Source: Actinomycetota bacterium
Lineage (GTDB): Bacteria > Actinomycetota > Actinomycetes > Nanopelagicales > Nanopelagicaceae
NCBI GenBank assembly: GCA_947380835.1
Contig: CANCSL010000003.1
Span: 1 to 47,609, forward strand
Length of the DNA: 47,609 bases
Direction of reading: 5' to 3'
Shown: positions 34,693 through 42,138 of the stretch, piece by piece
How the letters are laid out: each line of letters opens with the position of its first letter
Numbering within the stretch: the first letter of the stretch is position 1
Translations under genes and position numbers: made by a program
Notes under the pieces: model-generated
Databases searched by the model: none
Seen by the model: only the letters and a program-made list of their open reading frames with translations
Told to the model about the DNA's origin: nothing

Positions 34693-37600
34693 GTTCGATG
34701 GCTAGTTCCCACGCACCAGTTGCCCGTAAGGAAATACCACGTGGTCCCGTGCGCCGAACTTCTCCGCGTACTAAGAAGAGCCAGGATCGGTAGAGCAGAT
34801 CAGCGCAGCTATTTTGTACATCTTCAAAGAAAGTCGCGTCGTTGCAACCATAACCATCATCTAACGTTAAGAACATAACGCGCCGCCCAGAACGAACCGG
34901 TGGAGTTTGCAGTGCGACCTTGACTCCAGCAACTAATACCGATGCCCCAGCTCGTTGGTGAATAAGTTCAGAAGATCGGATAGCGCCAATCTCATTGAGG
35001 AATTCACCATAGAACTCCATCATGTGGCTAGAGATATCCATTCCCATGACATCTATTTCGTGACGCACGCGTTCGCTAGCAGTGAGATCTGGTAGACCGC
35101 TGGCTGAAAGCGCGGGCGGCAACAAACCTAAAGTCATCTGGCCATTTCCTAAATTCTTGCGGCTGCCCGTCAAGCGTTCGAGATCTTGCAAGTGCAGCAA
35201 GAGGTCGCGACGATTAATAGCACCAGCGGTGCCAGAATTTTCTAAGTGATGCAAAGTATCGAAGGCGCCAACAACAATCAGCGATTCGGTAACAGGTCTG
35301 CTGGCGCCCGAACGACGGACAAAATCAGAGAGATCTTGGTACGGGCGGCCAGCAAGGATGGTGGAGATCTCTTCATCGCTGATGCCATTGAGATCTGATA
35401 ACGCCATACGAATGGCATACCCACGCGCATCGGGAAGCGAGAGTGCTGCACCAGTGCTGGGTAGATCAGGGGCTTGATAGGGCGCGCGCGTGATGAGATC
35501 GGTGCGCTCGACGCGATAGCTGCGATCGGAAATATTGATATCCACGGGGGCGATAGCAATCCCCCATTGCCTAGCTTCATCCAATATCAACCTGCGTGGA
35601 TACATGCCCGGATCATGAGTTAGAGCACCAGCAATAAAGGCAGCGGTGTGATGGGTTTTGAGCCATGCCGATTGATAGGTCGGTAAGGCGAAAGCCGCAG
35701 CGTGTGCTTTACAGAAACCGAAAGAGGCAAAGGCGCGCAGAACTTCCCAGACTTCATTGACAACCGAATATTCATATCCGCGAGCTAGAGATGCGGGATA
35801 GAACCAATCGCAGACCGCTTGCTGGCCATCGATGGTGCCGAGGTCGCGCCTCTTCTCATCGGCTTCGGCCAAAGTAATACCGCTCATGATCGCGATGATG
35901 CGAATAACTTGTTCGTGAAAAACCACGACACCTTCAGTCTCAGCCAAGATGGGTTCGAGGTCGCGATGGATCGATGATCGCTTGCGCAAACCTTGCCTGG
36001 AATTAAGAAAGGGCGTGATCATGTCACTCTTGACTGGCCCGGGACGAAAGAGCGAAATATCAATAATGAGATCACCGAAAGAGTTGGGGGCAAGTTTTCC
36101 TACGAGTTCGCGTTGGCCCGGACTTTCAACTTGGAAGATTCCTAACGTGCGTGCCGATTTAATGAGATCAAAGGTCTTTTTATCATCGAGCGGAATCTCA
36201 TCGATATTTACTTGGTCACCATCAACGCGTTCAATCTCGGAGAGCGCATAGGAAATAGCTGATTGCATGCGCACACCCAAGATATCGAGTTTGAGCAAAC
36301 CAATGGCTTCGACATCATCTTTATCAAAGGCCACCATGGGATATCCACTGGCATTGCGCAGAATCGGTGCATGATCCAATAACCCAATATCAGAGAGTGC
36401 GACTGCACAAGGATGCATAGAGAGATGGCGTGGCAGACCATCTAACCGTCCTGCAAGTTCGATGGCGGTCTTCATTAACGGAGTAGTGAGATTGAGGCTG
36501 CGGAGTTCGGGCAGATTCTCTAGCGCTTTAGAGATATTGCGCGCGCGAATATGTGGCAAAGCTTTGGCAATGGCATCGATCTCGATAGGCGGTATCCCCA
36601 GGGCTGCTCCGACATCGCGAATGGCATGGCGCGCGCGATAGGTCTCGACCATGGCCACCGTGGCGCACCGCGATTGATTATTAGGTTTGGACCAATCGGG
36701 GTCGGCGTACCGGTTAAAAACCGCATCGTAAATTTCTAACCGCCGAGCAGATTCGACATCAATATCAATATCGGGAAGTTCGTGGCGCAAGGTAGAACAG
36801 AAGCGCTCCATTAATAAGCCATACGCCATGGGCTCAACGCCAGAAATACCTAAGAGATAACAAATGAGAGAGCCGGCGCCGCTGCCTCGAGCCGAGACGC
36901 GGATATCTAAATCGCGTGCCATAGTGGTGACATCGGCAACGGCTAGAAAGTAAGACTCGTATCCCAGCGTACGAACGGTGGCGAGTTCATCTTCTAGACG
37001 TTCAGCAGCCTGAACAGAGAGAGCGCCGGTGTAGCGGCGCTGCAGCCCACTTTCACAGCGATCGCGCAAGAGTTGAATAAGTTCGGGGCGATCTTTAGCA
37101 CCCACCATTGCAGGCTCGGGTAAGTGGATCTCACCGATACCAATATCGCGGCGTACCGAAAGAACGGTGCGCTGACCCCATTGTTCAGTCGTTGCTAAGA
37201 GAGTGCGACCATTGCGTTCGCCCGCAGCGCGAGCAACTTCATCGGCGATGCGCTGCATCGATGGGCTATCTTTAAAATATCCCTCGCTATTGCGCCGTTC
37301 GGTGTGGCGATGATGCAGCGGAACTAAGTTGCGAGTGGCATCTAAGACATCGGCAACGGGACCGTCGCTGCGATCGAGCATGCGCGCAGCGTTAGTGAGA
37401 AGCGCAGGTAGACCATGATCGCGCGCAAAGCCCAGCATGCGCGCAGCTAAAGGTGTGGAGAGTGGACCATCGCCACGGACTTGATGGGAAACAATTTCTA
37501 GAGCTTGATCGGCAAAGAGTTCGCGAGTCGAGTTATAGATAGAGAGCGCTTCATCAGTACGCCGATGTGCGAGCGCATTTGCCAATTGGGAATCTGGCCC

Positions 37601-37972
37601 ATGCAGAACTAATACCTTGCTGGCATGTTCGGCGAAACGTTGCAGAAGCGGAAAGGTGAGAATATTTTCTTCGCCCAAATTAATTCCCGAAAGCAATCGA
37701 TACAACGATGCCAAATGTCCGGACTGCGCCAAGAGCGTGACTCGATATTTTTTATGGAGAAAACTGAGATTGACCCCCAAGATGGGATTGATGCCGTGGG
37801 CTTCGCAACTTTGGGCAAAGCGGATCGCCCCAGCCATACCGTCGCGATCGGTCAGCGCTAGGGAGTGCATGCCGAATTCGGCAGCGCGTTGGACTAGCGC
37901 TGATGGCAGAGCGGTCCCATATTTAAAGGAGTAGCCACTGGCGGTGTGGAGATGAGTAAATGGGGTCGACAA
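34646..37972 (-). CDS. dnaE2: Error-prone DNA polymerase DnaE2
   Basis: This second C-family polymerase has 1108 residues with PHP domain, palm acids Asp401 and Asp403 in LPDIDIDVESARR, fingers, and C-terminal OB fold. It lacks the extra C-terminal region of dnaE at 6310-9816. PHP ligands kept in that DnaE are partly lost: the DLH of TNDLHY is replaced in LLTNAARML (about 191-199), and the Asp of YSxxDG is Tyr in YSFKYGT. Proofreading is therefore unlikely, as expected for DnaE2, the damage-induced mutagenic polymerase. The start is TTG at 37970-37972, 27 bases after the preceding gene. Confidence 0.92.
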   Translation of the reverse strand: MSTPFTHLHTASGYSFKYGTALPSALVQRAAEFGMHSLALTDRDGMAGAIRFAQSCEAHGINPILGVNLSFLHKKYRVTLLAQSGHLASLYRLLSGINLGEENILTFPLLQRFAEHASKVLVLHGPDSQLANALAHRRTDEALSIYNSTRELFADQALEIVSHQVRGDGPLSTPLAARMLGFARDHGLPALLTNAARMLDRSDGPVADVLDATRNLVPLHHRHTERRNSEGYFKDSPSMQRIADEVARAAGERNGRTLLATTEQWGQRTVLSVRRDIGIGEIHLPEPAMVGAKDRPELIQLLRDRCESGLQRRYTGALSVQAAERLEDELATVRTLGYESYFLAVADVTTMARDLDIRVSARGSGAGSLICYLLGISGVEPMAYGLLMERFCSTLRHELPDIDIDVESARRLEIYDAVFNRYADPDWSKPNNQSRCATVAMVETYRARHAIRDVGAALGIPPIEIDAIAKALPHIRARNISKALENLPELRSLNLTTPLMKTAIELAGRLDGLPRHLSMHPCAVALSDIGLLDHAPILRNASGYPMVAFDKDDVEAIGLLKLDILGVRMQSAISYALSEIERVDGDQVNIDEIPLDDKKTFDLIKSARTLGIFQVESPGQRELVGKLAPNSFGDLIIDISLFRPGPVKSDMITPFLNSRQGLRKRSSIHRDLEPILAETEGVVVFHEQVIRIIAIMSGITLAEADEKRRDLGTIDGQQAVCDWFYPASLARGYEYSVVNEVWEVLRAFASFGFCKAHAAAFALPTYQSAWLKTHHTAAFIAGALTHDPGMYPRRLILDEARQWGIAIAPVDINISDRSYRVERTDLITRAPYQAPDLPSTGAALSLPDARGYAIRMALSDLNGISDEEISTILAGRPYQDLSDFVRRSGASRPVTESLIVVGAFDTLHHLENSGTAGAINRRDLLLHLQDLERLTGSRKNLGNGQMTLGLLPPALSASGLPDLTASERVRHEIDVMGMDISSHMMEFYGEFLNEIGAIRSSELIHQRAGASVLVAGVKVALQTPPVRSGRRVMFLTLDDGYGCNDATFFEDVQNSCADLLYRSWLFLVRGEVRRTGPRGISLRATGAWELAIEHEKWRSLRVCEPLSG

Positions 37973-37999
37973 GGCGAGAACCTGTATGCAACAAATCGA

Positions 38000-38362
38000 T
38001 TAGAGCGGACGTGAGGTAGGACGGATAAGCCAAGTGCCAGTGATCTCATCGCGCTCGATCTCGAAGGTGGTCATAGCCCCTTCGGGAGCAGCTTCCACCC
38101 GCCAGATAGCGCGAGCGCCATCATCGAAAATGCTGAACTCATTGGCAGGGTCATGACGGTTACCGTCATCGATTCGGTTCCACCAGCCACCGGATTCGCG
38201 CCATCTAGAGACGATGGCATGGATATGAAAGCGCCTGCCCTTGTAGAGGAACTCGGTGGGCTCGCCTTCGGGAGCGAGCACCCGAATCGGTAACGGGGCG
38301 GTGCTCATTGCCCTGGGCGCCTGCGGCGCACGGGAAACTGGGTTTTCAGGTTGTTCGAACAT
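38000..38362 (-). CDS. DUF6504-like protein, first gene of the SOS operon
   Basis: The 120-residue soluble protein has a Pro-rich N-terminus and a core with FLYKGRRFHIHAIVSRWRESGGWWNR and a C-terminal ERDEITGTWLIRPTS. From memory this resembles DUF6504, a small actinobacterial protein encoded beside DnaE2/Y-family polymerase genes; its role is unknown. The ATG at 38360-38362 lies inside the LexA box and about two bases after the predicted transcription start, implying a leaderless message. The in-frame ATG at 38306-38308, just before the conserved core, is a possible alternative start. Confidence 0.75.
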   Translation of the reverse strand: MFEQPENPVSRAPQAPRAMSTAPLPIRVLAPEGEPTEFLYKGRRFHIHAIVSRWRESGGWWNRIDDGNRHDPANEFSIFDDGARAIWRVEAAPEGAMTTFEIERDEITGTWLIRPTSRPL

Positions 38363-38370
38363 ATGTTCGA
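38355..38370. promoter_or_regulatory. LexA (SOS) box
   Basis: TCGAACATATGTTCGA is a perfect 16-base palindrome of the form TCGAAC-N4-GTTCGA, the LexA site of mycobacteria and other Actinobacteria. It abuts the predicted -10 box and covers the first codon of the DUF6504-like gene, so bound LexA would block the start of the dnaE2-dinB operon. Confidence 0.92.
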
Positions 38371-38399
38371 AAGATAGCCACCTCTACCGACAGAGGCAA
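38371..38399 (-). promoter_or_regulatory. Predicted promoter of the SOS operon
   Basis: On the minus strand TTGCCT (38394-38399), a 17-base spacer and TATCTT (38371-38376) form a good sigma-70-type pair. The start would fall at about 38362-38365, inside the LexA box and at or just before the ATG. Confidence 0.65.
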
Positions 38400-38438
38400 G
38401 CCCCGCACGGGAAAGGGCCACTTCAGGCTGATATTTGG

Positions 38439-39641
38439 CTAAACCGGCTGGGCTTGCGCTCTCACTGTCCGCGATAAGTACCCAGCGCCAATGAGGACTA
38501 TGCAGGGAAAGCCCATTGCCACTGGCAAGTTGATCCAGTCGGCAACCGTGCCAACGACAACCGGGCCAACGTAATACGCCATAAGTCCAATGAGACCAAT
38601 GCGAGCCAGAGCAACCGATGGCGCTATTCCTGAAATCTTTCCGGTCGCGGATATAAATGCCGGAACCATTGGAGCAATACCAAATCCAGCAACCGCAAAA
38701 CCCAAATTGATGATTATTAAGGCAACAACAAGATTCCAGGATGAGAGCCAAACGCCGAGTCCTATTGCAACTGCTAAAAATGATCCACCAACATAGCCGC
38801 CGATTTTTACAACGCGCTCGGCTCCATATTTCGTCATGAGGTGATCGCCACTAAATCGGCCAGCGATCATGGCCAGCGCAAAAACAATAAATGCTGAAGA
38901 ATCCAACCCCGATGCCACGCCCATATGTTCGTGCAACAAGATGCCAGCCCAATCGGTGGTCCCAGCTTCGGGAATCAAACAGCCAATGAGACCAAATCCA
39001 ATGAGCCAGAGAATTCCAGTTCCTTTTCCAAAGAGTGGAATCTTCGCCGCTGAAGTTCCTTCTTCACCTAAATGGCCATCCAATTCATCAGGCAATAACC
39101 CCAACATGATGGGGATAATTGCAACAAATGATCCAACGCCAGCGCTGACAATATTGATGCGCGCCGAAGTCACGTGGGTTAACAATCCCCCGGCGCTTGC
39201 CGCAAGCAGCGCCCCTACGCTCCAGGCACCATGAAAGCCAGACATGTACCTTCGATCCAAAATTTTTTCGACCGCAACGCTTTGAGTATTCATGGCGTTA
39301 TCGATAATTGAATAGCCAAACCCCAATAAGAAGAGTGCAAACATCAAGCCAGAGCGCGTCGTCGCCATACCCAAAAAGATGATGGCTATCGCAAGTTCCA
39401 TTCCGGAGAAGAGCGCGATCCGACGAGATCCCCACCTATGAATTATTCGGCCCGAAAGTTGCGTGCCAATCAAGAGCCCAATCGGACTTCCGACTAGGGC
39501 AAAACCAAATTGCGAGTTACTGAGACCAAGTGCATGTTTTATCTCTGGTATGCGTGGAACCCAGGCGTTGGACATGATGCCCATGGTGCCAAAGCCCAAC
39601 CAGATCATCGTGCGTGCCCGCAGGGCTAGTTTCTGAGGCAC
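38439..39641 (-). CDS. Major facilitator superfamily transporter
   Basis: The 400-residue protein has about twelve hydrophobic segments and MFS features: the loop 2-3 region GTQLSGRIIHRWGSRRIALFSG resembles the GxxxDRxGRR motif, and GIMSNAWVPRIPEIKHALGLSNSQFG matches the N-terminal part of a subfamily related to fucose/permease-like exporters. The substrate cannot be told. The start is GTG at 39639-39641 with AGGAG before it. It faces away from arsC across a 49-base gap that must hold both promoters. Confidence 0.82.
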   Translation of the reverse strand: MPQKLALRARTMIWLGFGTMGIMSNAWVPRIPEIKHALGLSNSQFGFALVGSPIGLLIGTQLSGRIIHRWGSRRIALFSGMELAIAIIFLGMATTRSGLMFALFLLGFGYSIIDNAMNTQSVAVEKILDRRYMSGFHGAWSVGALLAASAGGLLTHVTSARINIVSAGVGSFVAIIPIMLGLLPDELDGHLGEEGTSAAKIPLFGKGTGILWLIGFGLIGCLIPEAGTTDWAGILLHEHMGVASGLDSSAFIVFALAMIAGRFSGDHLMTKYGAERVVKIGGYVGGSFLAVAIGLGVWLSSWNLVVALIIINLGFAVAGFGIAPMVPAFISATGKISGIAPSVALARIGLIGLMAYYVGPVVVGTVADWINLPVAMGFPCIVLIGAGYLSRTVRAQAQPV

Positions 39642-39690
39642 GTCATCTCCTGTTCACCTGATGTTCAATTCCACTCGGTACTCTAACGAT

Positions 39691-40092
39691 ATGAGTAAGA
39701 AACCCAGCGTCCTCTTTGTCTGTGTCCATAATGCTGGTCGCTCTCAAATGGCGGCTGCATATCTGACTCACCTAGCGGGAGATTCAGTCGAAGTTCGTTC
39801 CGCGGGTTCGGCGCCGGCAAACTCCATTAATCCAGCAGTAGTGGCCGCGATGCTAGAAGAAGGCATCGATATCAGTCACGAAGTTCCAAAGGTTTTGACT
39901 ACTTCCGCTGTCGAAGAATCCGATGTGGTCATCACCATGGGCTGCGGCGATGCCTGCCCGTTCTATCCAGGCAAGCGCTATCTGGACTGGCCACTCGATG
40001 ACCCAGCCGGCCAAGGCGTCGAACATGTTCGCCCGATCCGAGATGCAATCCGTAAGCTGATTGAAGAGTTAATCCCCACCTTAGGTGCGTAA
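39691..40092 (+). CDS. arsC: Arsenate reductase, low-molecular-weight phosphatase fold (mycothiol type)
   Basis: The 133-residue protein has the phosphatase loop CVHNAGRS (Cys11, Arg17) and MGCGDACPFYPGKRYLDWPLDDPAGQG, the pattern of actinobacterial arsenate-mycothiol transferases, which reduce arsenate for export. The later Cys pair is in MGCGDAC. An ATG ten codons earlier is in frame; the ATG at 39691 gives the normal N-terminus MSKKPSVLFVC. No ArsR or arsenite pump gene is adjacent, although the divergent MFS gene might act as one; that is a guess. TACTCT six bases before the ATG suggests a leaderless start. Confidence 0.85.
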   Translation: MSKKPSVLFVCVHNAGRSQMAAAYLTHLAGDSVEVRSAGSAPANSINPAVVAAMLEEGIDISHEVPKVLTTSAVEESDVVITMGCGDACPFYPGKRYLDWPLDDPAGQGVEHVRPIRDAIRKLIEELIPTLGA

Positions 40093-40142
40093 TTTTCAGT
40101 AATTCTCTTCGCAAGCACTTTGGGTTGTGAGATTCTTTTCGC

Positions 40143-40697
40143 ATGAAACTGGTCATTCCTTCTTTGGATAACCTCCCGGCTTACAAAGCGGCGCTCGAAA
40201 ACGGTTGGAATGGCGATAACGGTCGCGATCGTTTCATTCTTACCGAGCTAGCAGAAATCGAAGCCAATCCAGAAGAATTTGTAGCGAAGAAAACTGACCA
40301 AGAAGGAAAAGGCGCCCCCATAGTTTTTGATGATGGCACAAGTGCACCGCGCATCCCGGGTTACTACAGATGGATGTGGGATGACGGATTAGTGGGCAGC
40401 ATTAATTTTCGATGGCAACCAGGAACAACTGATCTTCCGCCATACTGCTTAGGTCATGTTGGTTATTCCGTTATTGCATCCCATCGAGGTAAAGGTTATG
40501 CCACCGAAGCACTCCGCCAGATCCTTCCCGAAGCTAAGGACTTAGGAATGCCATTTATTGATTTAACAACGGACATTGATAACGTCGCTTCACAAAAAGT
40601 CATTAAGAGCAATGGCGGAGTTCTGGTGGGCGAATTCGAGAAACCTAAAATTCATGGCGGAGCGCCCTCATTTCTGTGGAGGATTTATCTCTCATGA
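40143..40697 (+). CDS. GNAT-family acetyltransferase
   Basis: The 184-residue protein carries the GNAT acetyl-CoA motif in GYSVIASHRGKGYATEALRQ (about 115-134), where RGKGYA fits the R/Q-x-x-G-x-A signature, followed by a conserved DIDNVASQKVIKSNGG segment. The N-terminal half (IPGYYRWMWDDGLVGSINFRW) is typical of RimJ/RimL-like GNAT enzymes that may acetylate small molecules or protein ends. The substrate is unknown. Its stop overlaps the start of the next GNAT gene as ATGA. Confidence 0.85.
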   Translation: MKLVIPSLDNLPAYKAALENGWNGDNGRDRFILTELAEIEANPEEFVAKKTDQEGKGAPIVFDDGTSAPRIPGYYRWMWDDGLVGSINFRWQPGTTDLPPYCLGHVGYSVIASHRGKGYATEALRQILPEAKDLGMPFIDLTTDIDNVASQKVIKSNGGVLVGEFEKPKIHGGAPSFLWRIYLS

Positions 40698-41539
40698 AAA
40701 TAACGCGCGTTAAGCCCGTTGCCGAATTTCTTGATGCCACCTTAGATCTGAGAAGTGCAGACCCATTCCGAACAAATCTTGTCGGTAGCGTTGCCACTTC
40801 GATCCTTGATGGTCAACGCACGTATGACGACTATTTCTGGTGGATTGTCACGGACGACCTCAATCAAGTAGTCGGTTTCATGATGCGCACGCCCCCGCAT
40901 GGATTAGTCCTCTCCCCCATGCCCATACAGGCGATTCCAGATTGCGTTGAAGCGATTCTTCAGGCAGATCCCGATCTCCCTGGTGTCAATGGACCGAAAA
41001 CGCTGGTGCTTGCCTTTGTTGAGGGCTACCAATCGAAAATGTCCACGCCCCGCACGATTTCTTCTGAACGCGGCGAACTTCTTTATGCCCTGGGCGCTCT
41101 ACAAATCCCTACTGTTCCAGGTGTACTGAAGGTGGCTGAGGAGAGCGATACCGATCTAATGCTTCGGTGGTACCGTGCTTTCGGCGATGAAGTAGGTCTA
41201 CCCATGCACGGTTTAGAGCAATCGGTACGAAGTGGGATCGCTCGCCAGGGAATTCACATTTGGGTTGACCGCGACCAACCCGTCAGCATCGCGGGTTTTG
41301 CTTCGCCGGTGCTTTCCCCTCAAGGATCCGTAGCTCGCATCGGTCCGGTCTATACCCCGCCGGAGCTTCGAGGTAAGGGTTATGCCAGCGCCGCCACAGC
41401 AGCACTTTCGCAATTACTTCTCGATCTTCCCTCACAGGTCATGCTTTATACCGATGCCGCTAATCCAACTTCCAACGGAATTTATATAAAATTGGGATAC
41501 GAACTCATCGATGAAAATCTCGAGATTGAATTCCGCTAA
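40694..41539 (+). CDS. Second GNAT-family acetyltransferase
   Basis: The 281-residue protein has a GNAT domain in its C-terminal half, with IGPVYTPPELRGKGYASAATAALSQ as acetyl-CoA site and LYTDAANPTSNGIYIKLGYE as the terminal GNAT motif. The N-terminal half (DDYFWWIVTDDLNQVVGFMMRTPPH) looks like a degenerate second GNAT fold. Six extra upstream codons are open, but the ATG at 40694 overlaps the previous stop as ATGA. The substrate is unknown. The two enzymes are probably made together. Confidence 0.82.
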   Translation: MKITRVKPVAEFLDATLDLRSADPFRTNLVGSVATSILDGQRTYDDYFWWIVTDDLNQVVGFMMRTPPHGLVLSPMPIQAIPDCVEAILQADPDLPGVNGPKTLVLAFVEGYQSKMSTPRTISSERGELLYALGALQIPTVPGVLKVAEESDTDLMLRWYRAFGDEVGLPMHGLEQSVRSGIARQGIHIWVDRDQPVSIAGFASPVLSPQGSVARIGPVYTPPELRGKGYASAATAALSQLLLDLPSQVMLYTDAANPTSNGIYIKLGYELIDENLEIEFR

Positions 41540-41550
41540 CCTCTCTCCTT

Positions 41551-42036
41551 ATGGAACAAGTTCGGCAAAATCCTTCGGTTCAACGGGTGCAATCAATTTT
41601 GCGCGATCTGGGCAATGCCGGCGAAGTAACGGTTCTCTCTGATTCCGCTCGCACCGCTCAAGAAGCAGCTGATGCGCTCGGCATTGAAATCGGTCAAGTT
41701 GCCTCATCCATCGTCTTTAAATTGCCGGATGGTTCACCTCTTCTTGTCATTACAAGTGGCCGCCACAGAGTTGATACCGCTCTGGTGGCTCAACAACTTC
41801 AGGTAGAAAAACTCCATCGCGCCGATGCAGATTTCGTGAAGAACACTTCCGGCTTCTCGATCGGAGGGGTAAGTCCATTGGGTTGGTTGCAACCTGCCAA
41901 AGTAATCATTGATGAAGCGCTAAACGACTATGAGATCGTCTGGGCGGCAGCAGGTCACCCTCATGCAGTTTTTCCAACCAACTTCAATGAATTAATTTCA
42001 GCATCTGGTGCACAACCGATGATTGTTGGGGATTAA
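41551..42036 (+). CDS. YbaK/EbsC-type aminoacyl-tRNA deacylase
   Basis: The 161-residue protein is a single YbaK/ProRS-editing domain, with the conserved Lys in ASSIVFKLPDG (about 56), TSGRHRVDTALVA, and the C-terminal GGVSPLGW and AAGHPHAVF signatures. Family members hydrolyse mischarged Cys-tRNA-Pro or Ala-tRNA-Pro. Which tRNA is cleared here cannot be told. It begins 11 bases after the second GNAT gene and may be cotranscribed. The 102 bases to the next, convergent gene show no convincing terminator. Confidence 0.88.
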   Translation: MEQVRQNPSVQRVQSILRDLGNAGEVTVLSDSARTAQEAADALGIEIGQVASSIVFKLPDGSPLLVITSGRHRVDTALVAQQLQVEKLHRADADFVKNTSGFSIGGVSPLGWLQPAKVIIDEALNDYEIVWAAAGHPHAVFPTNFNELISASGAQPMIVGD

Positions 42037-42138
42037 ATCACGTATCGAATTTTTCCGAACCCACGTATCTTGGATAAGATTTTATGGGCTTTATCGGCTC
42101 TCCTCTAGTTGAGACAATTCCTTCAACTCAATCCATGC

